From Bathymodiolus brooksi (taxonomy: Eukaryota > Mollusca > Bivalvia > Mytilida > Modiolidae), in contig OY804585.1 in assembly GCA_963680875.1 (NCBI GenBank), forward strand, positions 31,486,186 to 31,550,185: 64,000 nt of DNA, given 5' to 3'. Below are positions 22,532-32,127 of this stretch, in pieces; within the stretch, counting starts at the first letter, position 1; each line of letters begins with the position of its first letter. A program made the translations under genes and the position numbers. The notes under the pieces were generated by a model, which did no database searches, was not told where the DNA came from, and saw nothing but the letters and a program-made list of their open reading frames with translations.

Positions 22532-23719
22532 TGTTCATGGGCTGTCCACCTAGAAAGAAACATTTCATTTAAGGAATCAATTCATAATTGTAACTGCGGT
22601 TTCCCATGATTTAACTTGTCATTATTGATCATTTGTTGTTTGTGACAACTTCCATTGTGTATTGGATACATAAGATTAACTTCCCTTACATTGGAAAAAA
22701 TTGAAAATGCACTAAGATAATTTTATAATCAAGAATATTTAAACTTAATGTGAATCATATCTTTATAATTTCTAATACAAATGATACACTCTAAATTAAA
22801 TATCATACAGTTGAGAATAATATTAATTTGTGGTAAAGGAGTGGGTATGATAAGGGTAGATTTTGGCCCAATCTCAGAAACTGTTTATATAGATATAATA
22901 TTAAACACAATCATTGAAAGGTAAGAAAAATATTTTTTTTGATGATTTCACTTTGTCCTTTGTTGCTTAGCAACGTAAATGGAGGAGGGTCCAAATAATC
23001 ATTGGAAATTCAAATATGGTGGTTTTATTTTACATATCTTGCATAGTCTTTTCGACAAAATGTTATGTTCTGTGTATGTACACTCTAAAAATAATATTCC
23101 AATTCTCTCTGGTAGCATATAGTATTTTTGTGTAGTTTTGTCACCCTAGCAACGGTTTTGTAAACATTAAATTAGCCTATATTATTGCAATTAATGGTTG
23201 AATTTTGACAACTACGATCTTTTGACTTGATATTTGATTAAGCGGTACATTTTTGTCAAGCTATACACACTACAAATGTCATTTCATATTTCAAAAATAC
23301 ATTTTGATATTTTTATTCATAGTTATGCCCCGTCCATAGCAACATGTTTCCCTATGCACAGTATTTTCCTGTAGATCTTCATGGACCTTTTATTTAATCA
23401 AGAAAAAAAATTCTACAACAGCACCTTAGCAGATCTAGAGACATCTTATCATTTACTAACCAGTATATATTATAAGAATTCCTTAAACCTTACAATGTCC
23501 CTAGTAACCAAATATTATCCCTAGCAACCGCAGAAACTCGTCAATGCTGAGCTCTGTAAATTGCTTTTTTAAATCTTTTTATAACAGAATGTTGATCTTT
23601 TTATTTTTTAAATCATGAGAGGAAATTATTCTCAGTAATTAGAATGTCAAAGGAACCAAGACAACTGCATAACATGGTAAAGCAGCGCTACAGCGGCAAG
23701 AGAGGATGTAATCCATGTT
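22413..23719. other. Interior of the 5.9-kb element, no gene seen
   Basis: AT-rich and without a convincing frame. It holds several spaced (C)CTAGCAAC or ATAGCAAC phrases (about 22970, 23145, 23336, 23500, 23520). Confidence 0.4.
22962..22974. promoter_or_regulatory. X-box-like palindrome
   Basis: GTTGCTTAGCAAC is a near-perfect inverted repeat of the RFX half-site (GTTGCC/T-AGCAAC). Further AGCAAC half-sites occur over the next 550 bp. It lies inside a transposon, so any regulatory role is speculative. Confidence 0.3.
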
Positions 23720-24310
23720 GAATAATTAAGAAATAAATCATGGAAGCCAGAATGTGTTGGGAGTTTTAACATGGATTGGCGGATATTATACGTTATTAGT
23801 CTCGAGATGTTATATATCCCTTTAAAACGGGATATATAACATCTAGAGACTGATAACATTTTTATCTGAATGTTCCAACATTAATAAGTATGTCCTTATT
23901 ATAGGAAAAACATAAATACGTGTATCTTTGGACAAAGATCACAGAGAGCGATTATTGATTTTCTGTCATCTTGTGAAATATGTGTCGTCTGCTGTGCACA
24001 ATATAAATGGACAGCACATAGGTGAGAGCGATTATTGATTTTCTGTCACCGCACGGCTTCCCTGAAGTTTTAAAAGTACCCTTTTAGCCAATCAAAATTC
24101 TACTTGCAACGAGCACATCAGAGAATAGTATGTTATCTCGAGCCAGAAGCGAGGGATACAATTTAGTAATATCCGCCAATCCATGTTAAAACTCAAAACA
24201 CATTCTGGCTTCCATGATTTATTTCGATTCTGATATGTCTAAGAGTACAACTACGGTGGTATACTTTGATTGGAAGACGGTAATTTATATTTACGGTATC
24301 TTCGAACTTT
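23720..24310 (+). repeat. Palindromic repeat with attached short ORF (copy B)
   Basis: The outer arms match those of 2350-2505 in inverse orientation. Between the arms lies 0.4 kb absent from copy A, including a near-perfect palindrome around 23785-23850 (GATGTTATATATCCC...GGGATATATAACATC). Past the right arm (24210-24300, plus strand) is the same exon-like start as in copy A, containing VVYFDWKTVIYIY, followed here by a possible donor (ACG|GTATCT). Confidence 0.55.
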
Positions 24311-24785
24311 TTTTGTTGAGAAAAGTAAAACGTGATAGATTATATAAATAGAATGCTTGGTAATACTGTATTATAGGTCATGGCCCATTAAAGTAAAATC
24401 ATACCACTAAAATTTCAAGTAATACTACACATTTAGCACTGACTCATAAACGATAGACTATATCAATGACATTCTTAATAAGGATAACAAAAGGACCATT
24501 GTAAACAAAACACCGAATATGGAAATCAAACCTGACATCCGTGTACTATGTTAAAACATGCACGTTATATCGTTATATGTACTGTATTAGATGAATTATG
24601 AATTATCAAATGTATTGTTTGTTTTTCCATACTTTATTGAAATAAGTAAGAATAAAATATTGATCTCACGATGTTGTTATCGGCAGTCATGTGTGCTAAA
24701 CAATTACGCCACCGCAACGTTAATATTAAGTTTTATTAATTAACTTTGATTTATTAGCCTTTATATGATCAAATCTGTCAATACA

Positions 24786-25088
24786 ATATAAAAGCTTTCA
24801 TTGTGCCAATACGGCAAAACCAGTCCAATACGGATATTTTCCGTATTGGCCCAATTCCAGTCAGTCCAATAACAACTAGATCGGAATCCGCTAGACATTT
24901 CGACAATTGCAAGGACAAATCCCGAGAGATATTGGACTGGTTAATTAATAAAGGTATCATTACATGATGTTTTTCATATTGGCCTGGTTAAAGGTCCTCG
25001 GTCTGCTGTATTGGCATTCGGCTGCGCCTCAGGCCAATACAGCAGGCCTCGGACCTATAACTAGGCCAATATGAAAAACATCACGTAA
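24786..25088. mobile_element. Hairpin element with ATTGGCC arms
   Basis: 24959-25088 is a nearly perfect inverted repeat: ATGATGTTTTTCATATTGGC...GCCAATATGAAAAACATCAC, with inner arms CTGCTGTATTGGC/GCCAATACAGCAG and a loop of about 17 bases. The preceding 24786-24958 holds a second, weaker inversion on CCAGTCCAATA/TATTGGACTGG. It is nested in the 5.9-kb element. Confidence 0.65.
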
Positions 25089-25949
25089 TAATACTATAAT
25101 ATATAAATCAAATTTACGTTAATACAATTATTCATCGGGAATTCACTTTGCGAAAGAGCCAAATAAAATATATTTGTTAAAGAAAATAAAATAATAATAA
25201 AAAGTAAAGGGACTACTAAAAATAGAAAGTTCCGATGTGTTTGCATGTCCAATGAATTAATTTCTAAGATAATCTGACGTACTAATTTTCTTTTTGGTTG
25301 CTTGTTTTGTTTTCTGTACTTTCTTGTGAATTGTGGGGATAATATTAAAGTATACTTTAGTATAGTAACACATGAAATTCCACTGAGGGTTAGAAAAAAA
25401 ACACGTCGAACTCAATGCACAATCAGGTCGGCAGTAAATCACCTCCAAAATTTATTTAACGTCAAAACTGTTTCATGAAAACTGTTCAAGTTTTACTCCC
25501 GTAGCAAAACAACTACGATAACCAACTTTATTTTGGATGAGATTAAAAGGTCGATTTCTATTTCTGTTTATTACGGATGAAAACGGTCAATAAAAAATGG
25601 CCGCTGACGAGAAATCGACCTTAAAATTATTTTTTTTATTGCAGATTTCATACTCTCCACACTCGGGTACCAACACAAAAATTAAATGAGATATGTGTTT
25701 ATGTATATTAAACATCATACTAAAATATGCCGTTGGTACCTGCTTGTGGTTATACTGAAAATTGACATTAAATACACATTTCTTGTTAGATTTCATATAT
25801 TTTCACGAAACGATAGACTTTTCATTGACTAGTGTGACGTCATCGCACGTGTAAATATGGAAAATTGTTACCAAAATAGTAGTTGGGGTAAAGGTCTTAT
25901 AAAATCAAGAAACAACGAAAGCTATACGTTTCATTTAAAATTTGTCTAT

Positions 25950-26334
25950 TTTTTAGGCCGATTTCTGCCCTTATCATACCTACTCCTTTGACGACAGTGG
26001 TCAAATCAGTACTAAAATTAATGATAAACGGGACGACTTCAATTTTAAGATCATAAATTTTCCAAATATGTGCAGCAAAATAACAGCTTCTCCTGCATAT
26101 GGTGTTTATATCTCGCAATTGATTCGTTATGCAAGGGCCAGTAGCAATTATTCTGATTTCCTGAAACGTCATTTTCATCTGAGAAACAGGCTACTGGACC
26201 AGGGCTATAAAAAGATTCGCCTTATTCGATCTCTTAAAAAGTTTATATTCCGATACCAAGATCTTGTCGAAATATATTCCGTCTCTGCAGAAAAGATTAT
26301 AAACGATGGATTTTCATATAGTGAAAATGTATAA
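25950..26334 (+). pseudogene. C-terminal fragment of a reverse transcriptase
   Basis: The frame reads KRDDFNFKIINFPNMCSKI, then PAYGVYISQLIRYARASSNY, then FRYQDLVEIYSVSA and a stop at 26334. This is the conserved C-terminal segment of a reverse-transcriptase family very common in molluscs and other aquatic animals (DKRDDFxFxIVNFP...GVYxSQLIRYARA). My best guess is Penelope-like, but I cannot prove the class. Everything upstream of the C-terminus is missing, so this is a 5'-truncated dead copy. Its 3' untranslated end follows at 26458-26700. Confidence 0.7.
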
Positions 26335-26457
26335 AGATAAGGTTTCAACAAAAATGTCAAAAATATTTTTTTTATCAATGTGTGACGTAAAAGTGTTTTT
26401 GACATTTGGCGCTGATTTGACAACTGTTTTACCTGTTTTGTTCAAGTATTGTTGTAA

Positions 26458-26700
26458 ATACTGTTATAGTGACAGCCGGAAACTTTGAGCCGTAATGAAA
26501 GGGGGAGGTTTGGCGCTTTAAAATCTGATTCAACCCACCATTTCTTTAGAAATGCCTGTACCAAGTCAGGGTCATTACGGTTTTCACAGTTTTCCGGTTG
26601 TTGACTGATTTTGTCTGTTTATATACTTATGAGTTTTTACTTTCCCTTTGTTAGATTGTTCGGAGTTCGGTAATTTTGTTATTACCCTTATTTTCTATTA
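26458..26700 (+). repeat. 3' end of a retroelement (copy 2)
   Basis: Matches 336-586 over about 240 bp with a handful of differences and ends at the same TTATTACCCTTATTT. It follows the reverse-transcriptase fragment, which identifies both copies as one family. Confidence 0.7.
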
Positions 26701-26939
26701 TGTAGTGTGTTATGTGTACACACTTGTAAATAAAAAAAGATCTCTGTTAGTAGTGGTTACAAGATGTAAAGCGCTTTACCGATTTTAAGGATATGTCCAC
26801 AGTATAATTGACATCTTGTGTTTAATTTATTCATGACTACTAGCACTAAGTGAATGTTTATTTACGTTAGACCTATGCATGTGCTGAAATCATGTAATAT
26901 TATAACTTGTATAGATCTGCGGTGAAGTTTCCGTCGTCT

Positions 26940-27182
26940 TTAGTAAAAAGGTTGCGCCGAAAAGATGTGTAAACCCGTTTGAAAGGATATAAATATTTTG
27001 AAATTGAAAGAGATTTTTTTAAATAAACTTGGTGTCCTGATTGATGGGGATTTTAAATTTGGTGTACTGCTACTTGTTTTTGTTCGTTTCCTTGGCGGTG
27101 ATACAGGCAATCTATATCGAAATGGGTTTTTGTAAAGAGTCAATGTCAGTCCCCTTTTCCTCTTTCCCTTGAATCCTGGCAT
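26940..27182 (-). CDS. Candidate first coding exon of the 5.9-kb element
   Basis: An ATG at 27182 lies three bases after a good acceptor (CCACTTTCAG|GAG). The frame reads MPGFKGKRKRGLTLTLYKNP, then a basic, proline/serine-rich stretch (SPPRKRTKTSSSTPN), and later loses coding character. It starts about 100 bp inside the right terminal repeat, which itself carries a strong donor (CGCAAG|GTATGT, about 27683). A leader exon in the repeat spliced to this exon is therefore plausible. A basic N-terminus suits a nuclear DNA-binding protein; no family recognised. Confidence 0.4.
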   Translation of the reverse strand: MPGFKGKRKRGLTLTLYKNPFRYRLPVSPPRKRTKTSSSTPNLKSPSIRTPSLFKKISFNFKIFISFQTGLHIFSAQPFY

Positions 27183-27786
27183 CTCCTGAAAGTGGACAGA
27201 GAATAGTTTATTTTGATTAGAGTATTTATCAGTTTTGTGTTTAAAAGTGTCAATTTAACAATTTTGCAGAAAACAATTAACAAAACTAACAAATCTCCTC
27301 ATGCATTCGCAATGTGCTCTATCAGAACCGATCTCCTCAAGCAGGAAAACGAGAAAATTGACAGCTTGTAGATTTATCTAGACTTCAATTTACTTCTGAC
27401 GAATCGGAATTTATCCCCGATTACATTTAGACTCCCATGATGAAAAAATAATGAAAATTTAACTTGCATCTTTGTCAAGAACAACTTAGAAATGTAAGAG
27501 TGTCACAATTTTCGTCATGTTTTTTCGTGGGACGATTGATTTTGCGAGAGTTACACTTCATATACAAGAATAAACTATACATGTTTCTAATCGTGAAAGC
27601 ATTCGCCACAGCATAGCATTCTCTGATTTTGCAATATTCGAGCAGTAAAAAAGAAAATTTCAATTTTTGATATGTACATACCTTGCGAAGCGTCTTCGTG
27701 AACTCTCCTCCACCAAAACCGGAAGTTATCCTCACGAATTTCTTTGCAGAACCGACTGTTCTGCTTGTGCCGATTACCAGCCGTGC

Positions 27787-27817
27787 TTTGTTCCCCCGAT
27801 GAACTACTTCTCTTCAT
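27787..27817 (-). CDS. Original 5' end of the hAT transposase, cut off by the insertion
   Basis: Reading on the minus strand from ATG at 27817, MKRSSSSGEQ runs up to the CTTT target duplication. The frame continues exactly into residue 36 onward of the ORF at 19549-22011 if the insert is removed. In the present arrangement it runs on into the terminal repeat and reaches FCKEIREDNFRFWWRRVHE before a splice donor. Confidence 0.75.
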
Positions 27818-28199
27818 ATAAATCGTAGTTGACTAATTAATCAAGTTCTATGAACTTTCAGGAAAGTGATGATCATGTGTATAAAGACTGTATGATCTTC
27901 AAGTAGCACGTGCGTTACTGAGATTTGAATTAATTTAGATGTAAATATAAAGTTCAACATTAGTATTTAATACAATGCAAATGAACGCTGGACTAATATG
28001 CAATCATTATAAATTACGTAATTGTCGGAATTGACCAGATATACTTCCGGGGAAAATTAGCGGGGTGGATATAAACTAAAACACAACCAAATGAGGGAGT
28101 TCAGTCTGGATTTGGACAAAATAACCAAAAAAAAATTATTTTGTAAGAAAGTATTTGTAGGCACTTGCTTACACTGCTTTAATGCAGCTACGCCACTGT

Positions 28200-29034
28200 T
28201 TCCGCTAAATCTGAATTAGGACGTTTTGTTAGAATAAACTCTAATAATATCAATCCATTAATTAAAGAATCCTTAAATGTAAATAAAAAAAATGCACGAT
28301 GAAGGCAAATACTCATGGTTATTGGCTGGTATACTTGTGTAAATAATATTTTCAAAGAATTCGATTTAGATATTGAAGACTATCCTAATATAGATAAACC
28401 ATTTCATAGATTACAATTTCCACTAAAAAAAAGAATTTAAAAAGATAACTCTTAATAATTATACTTTAAAGATAAACTTTCAACACTAACCGAAAGTTCA
28501 AAATTATTCTTATATAGTAAACAAAAGAACGATATTGTTATTGGAACCCTATTTATTACAGCTAAGCAATTTTAAAAATAGACAACTCATAGCAAAATTT
28601 CGGGCAAGTGATCATAATTTAGAAATTGAAAAAGGTCGTTACAAAAATATACCCCGTCAACAAAGACTGCAATACTTGCAATAACATTGAAGATGAAGAT
28701 CACTTCTTTTTACACTGTCGTATAAATAATCAACCTAGAAATTTATTATTTAATATTATTGGAAATTACTGCTCTAACTTTGTTAATATGTCTGATTTAA
28801 ACAAATTGAAATATATTCTTAATCCAAATCCAGATCTTTCATCTGATATTTGTACCTTTATTAAACAATCATTAGAATTGAAGTAAAGGGTCCATATCGG
28901 TCAAAGACTCTTTCTTTTGTAAAAAAATGTTGCATTGTGTTATTATTGTTTGTATTACTTATCATTTGTATTACTGTATGGCTTGACCCTTATGGGTGTA
29001 AAATGCAATTAAATAAATTGAAATTAAAATAAAA
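28200..29034 (+). mobile_element. 5'-truncated LINE, 3' end
   Basis: It begins at the hAT boundary with a frame like AKSELGRF, decays through stops, then gives LEIEKGRYKNIP, a frameshift near 28665, and CNTCNNIEDEDHFFLHC (C-x2-C...H-x4-C) up to a stop at 28886. The element ends with an AATAAATTGAAATTAAAAT tail, the short-repeat type of LINE end. The same protein segment and tail style occur at 53833-54432. No intact enzyme remains. Confidence 0.75.
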
Positions 29035-29360
29035 TTAATTTCTACGCGATTTATCTCCCTTATCATCTTTTTTTTTGTTTACGGCTACCTGTACGGAATA
29101 TTTTTTCTTTTCATTTTTTTGCAGATTTGGTTTTGTTAAATTGTTACTTTTCCCATTTCTAGATTTATCTAGACTTTTTATATGTTCAATATGTGTATGT
29201 CCAATAAATTCTTTTGCAATTAGTTTGAGGTAAAACCGTAGTCGTAGATTGACTGGACTATAAAGACAAAAAGCCCAACAATGAACCCCGTTTGTGCATA
29301 CATCCATCATAACTTCGATGGTCCCTCGCACATCATCCGTGAACATTGGCATACAACTGA
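29035..29360 (-). CDS. Unrecognised possible exon
   Basis: An acceptor-like TTTTTCAG (about 29360) precedes an open stretch: MPMFTDDVRGTIEVMMDVCT, then a hydrophobic/basic part, then a lysine- and asparagine-rich end with a possible donor (ACAG|GTAGCC, about 29087). No family recognised. The low-complexity lysine end and AT-rich surroundings could equally be chance. Confidence 0.25.
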
Positions 29361-29419
29361 AAAACGTCAAATTTTCAAAAATATTGCTACAAATCTCCTG
29401 TACTGGTATTAACACTCAA

Positions 29420-30014
29420 TGGTTTGAAAGATTAGCTGACGAGAGGTAGCCGAGAGTATAGCAAATTCGGATATCTCAACGTTATATATGACATGCCACC
29501 AGATACAACATACACATAATTTCAAGCAATACCACTGGTAAGATGTTCATGGAACTTTTAACTGTCACTTTACCAGCATCATATATCTTAATACAGTGTA
29601 GTAAAGTTTTGTAGTATGTAATATATTAGCAGGACAGAACAACCGTTCGACAAACATATTCAACAATGAAAACCAGAGTGATTATAATCGAAACCTATAA
29701 TTTACTATCAGTCATCATATAAGATCGGGTGGTGACAACAGTGAAGTGCTTAACCACAGGGGCTATATACATGTTTAGGTACAACCGTTACTATTCCCTA
29801 CACCTGTGATCTTAACAAACTATGCACATTGATGCGAGTGTGGATCGTTAATGGTTTTGTGTAGGAAAAATGAACAGTTGTTCTGCATTGGGAATGCACG
29901 AGAAAATGTATCTGAACTGTGAAGTTGCACTGATCTTCATTCATTACAAATAAGGGTCTATCGTGTATACACTATACAATGTATTACCATCTTTGACAAG
30001 TAAAGAAACACCAC
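29420..30014. other. No gene seen
   Basis: Mixed-sequence DNA with short frames only and no repeat shared with the window. Confidence 0.4.
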
Positions 30015-30283
30015 GGGGCCGTCGTGGTCGTGATCGTATGGTAGTTGAATTTACAACTACCTATGTATGCAATCGGTGCATATCACCACTAACGTTGTGA
30101 GTTCGAATCCCGATTAGGAGAGGTTTACTCGATACAACATTATGTAATAAAGTTTGTCAGTGACTTGTGACAGGTCGGTGGTTTTCTCCTGGTACTCCGG
30201 TTTCTCCCACCAACAAAACTGACCGCCACGATGTAACTCAAATATTGTTAAAAGTGGTGTTAAACACCATAACCCAAACCCAA
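30015..30283 (+). repeat. Full-length tRNA-derived SINE
   Basis: The best-preserved copy. A tRNA-like head has an A-box region (GTGGTCGTGATCGTATGG) and a B-box (GAGTTCGAATCCC). The core is TTTTCTCCTGGTACTCCGGT then TTCTCCCACCAACAAAACTG, and the tail is ATTGTTAAAAGTGGTGTTAA. It defines the family found at 5240 and 13392. Confidence 0.8.
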
Positions 30284-30289
30284 GCCCTC

Positions 30290-31740
30290 ACAATATTGCA
30301 AGTGTTCCTTATCATAATTTGTTATTCTTTACTAATTCAATACCGACAAGACACAGAATAGATTTAAATTTGCCGCACTTATATATAATGTAATACAATA
30401 TGAACCAGCTGGTAATGTTTTCACACTGACGAGTGTTTATATTGTACGCCATCTGTCTGTCGGCAAACACACTGTTTTGATATTCCCAGACAAAACAACG
30501 TTCTACGTTGTGTATTAATTATCGAATTTCCAATACCACGACAAGATTTCCAATATATAATAAATTAATTAAATAAAATATGTATCAATTTCAATGTTGT
30601 TTATATAATGCAAATTAAGAAGCATATCAGACACGGTTATTGATTTTGTGTAATTATTGAGAGTGTGTTTGCAGATGATGTTATCGCCAGTTAGTCAGCA
30701 TCAGTTGGCCCTGATCAAGCACATTCTAGAAACGAGTACCACACGAGTCTGATGTTTTGAAATCTTGTATGTCCTACAGCAAAGTTTCACTTTCATCGAG
30801 AAGAAGATTTTTTATCCGGCTTTTAATCAACAATCCGTCTTAACAGGTTAGTTCTCTCACTGGTTCTTTTCAGGTCAAAATATTTTGATCAAACACATTT
30901 TGGCACCACAACAATTTAGATGCCAATCTTTGTTATTTCACTAGTTCGATTACCATTAATATTGTAAAAACATACACATTTTCAATAAGCAGTTGCTTGC
31001 CAACAAGTCATACATTATATGACATAAGTTTGTAAATAAATTGGGACACTGCGGATCAGGGGCTAGGAATTATACACAGCTGTACAGTTTCAACCACAAG
31101 GGCCTGTAAAAACATTTCTACAGGCCCATTTCTCTGTAAACGTGGGAAAACATTACTATATGTATGTATTTAATAAAAACCTGTATTACCTCTCTCTCTC
31201 TCTCTCTCTCTGCTACATGATGAACATATATGCAATGGGAATGTTAAGAAGTATTTGAGATGAAATCAATTTCTTTTTGAACAATCAGAAGAAAATACAG
31301 TAACATCGATTATTCTAAGCAATTCGGTATACTTTAAAAGAAGACATATGGTCTGGTATAACTTAAATATTTCCCATTAATACGGTGATATCTGTTTAAA
31401 TAATGCACTTTCATTCTAATAAAACATGTGAAATTCGACATACAGAATTTTCACCATAAACCATCCCTCCTTTGCATGTTGTAATGAATTAGATTCTAAG
31501 CTTGTCATTTTGGTCTTACGTGAGATTACAACAACTTGTTCTAATTACATTAAAAACTGATGGACAACAACAACACCATTTACCCATTACAAACAAATTT
31601 ACTAATTGTAATGGGGGCTAGTAACAAAAGTATTCACGGCAAATCATACAATTTATCTGGTATTGGTAATTGCCTTAATAGATAAAACATATGATTAGAT
31701 GCATGTATCAAACTCCAAGGATCAAACCTGCCTGTTTATA
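30290..31740. other. Upstream of a host exon; (CT)n microsatellite
   Basis: About 20 bases of CT dinucleotide repeat lie at 31192-31212. The rest is AT-rich. A splice acceptor TTAATTTCAG at 31750 shows that this stretch is at least partly intron of the gene starting its coding at 31780. Confidence 0.45.
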
Positions 31741-31779
31741 TTAATTTCAGGTTCCTAACAACCTGATCATACGAAAAAG

Positions 31780-32094
31780 ATGTCTTCCAGACAGAAGAAG
31801 ATTCCGTCTCCTGATCCAGATTTTGATTACTTCGCCCCTCATCCCCATCCCACTAAAGTGAGGGTAATAAATTCGATGTTTGGTAGTGTGCCTGATGCAT
31901 TTGACGGCAAGACTTTAGAACTTGGTGGAGACTCTCCTCGTCGACAAAAGAAAATGTCCCAGGATGCTACAGCTACTCCACCACCGGAACCCGTTGAGAC
32001 TAAATCGGAACCTGACCCTGTTCCCGTGGAGGAAATACTTCAGCCCAGTGTAGCTACAGAGGTCAAAGCTATGGCTTGGGATACATCTGATACG
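31780..32094 (+). CDS. First coding exon of an unrecognised host gene
   Basis: The exon starts after acceptor TTTCAG (31750), has a 30-base leader, ATG at 31780, and ends at donor GATACG|GTATGT (about 32094). It encodes about 105 residues. They begin MSSRQKKIPSPDPDFDYFAP, continue with HPHPTKVRVINSMFGSVPD and an acidic, proline-rich stretch (TPPPEPVETKSEPDPVPVEE), and end near AMAWDTSD. GC content and codon use are clearly richer than in the surroundings, as expected for real coding sequence. The low-complexity, charged make-up suggests a disordered cytoplasmic or scaffold N-terminus. No later exon could be placed on the plus strand, and the next 1.3 kb is minisatellite. Confidence 0.7.
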
Positions 32095-32127
32095 GTATGT
32101 TTATTGTGAATTTTTACATAAATTTTA

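Larger units (their letters stand above)
21909..27785. mobile_element. 5.9-kb DNA transposon with about 504-bp terminal inverted repeats, inserted in the hAT transposase
   Basis: Left repeat 21909-22412 and right repeat about 27281-27785 are inverted copies with about nine differences by hand alignment (near 98%). Both begin CACGGCTGGTAATCGGCAC from the outside. CTTT flanks the element directly on each side (21905-21908, 27786-27789), a 4-bp target duplication. Removing the element and one CTTT restores an uninterrupted hAT frame. CAC termini with 4-bp duplications occur in Chapaev-type elements, but 500-bp repeats are unusual there, so I leave the superfamily open. The interior (22413-27280) has only short candidate exons and several nested repeats; no transposase domain is recognised. 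Confidence 0.88.
19064..28198 (-). mobile_element. hAT DNA transposon, split by a second transposon
   Basis: The ends are CAGTGGCGTAGCCAGG at 19064 and, inverted, CAGCTACGCCACTG ending at 28198. This terminal sequence and the asymmetric subterminal regions (GGGGTCTGCGGGG on the left, GTAGGCACTTGC on the right) recur in the relative at 57935-59237. The transposase runs on the minus strand from near the right end. The element is interrupted at 21908/27790; without the insert it would be about 3.25 kb, a normal hAT size. I find no 8-bp target duplication (AACTGCGC versus TTTCCGCT), so either the outer boundary has been rearranged or one end belongs to another copy. Confidence 0.8.

Noticed and set aside
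25897..26178. Minus-strand frame of 93 codons
   Set aside because: It is the shadow of the plus-strand reverse-transcriptase fragment, which has recognisable family motifs.
27475..27817. A separate two-exon protein encoded in the right terminal repeat
   Set aside because: Its first 10 codons belong to the split hAT gene and the remainder is terminal-repeat sequence that also occurs, without that start, at 21909-22412.
19056..28206. 8-bp target duplication around the large hAT element
   Set aside because: The flanking octamers AACTGCGC and TTTCCGCT do not match, so I claim no duplication there.
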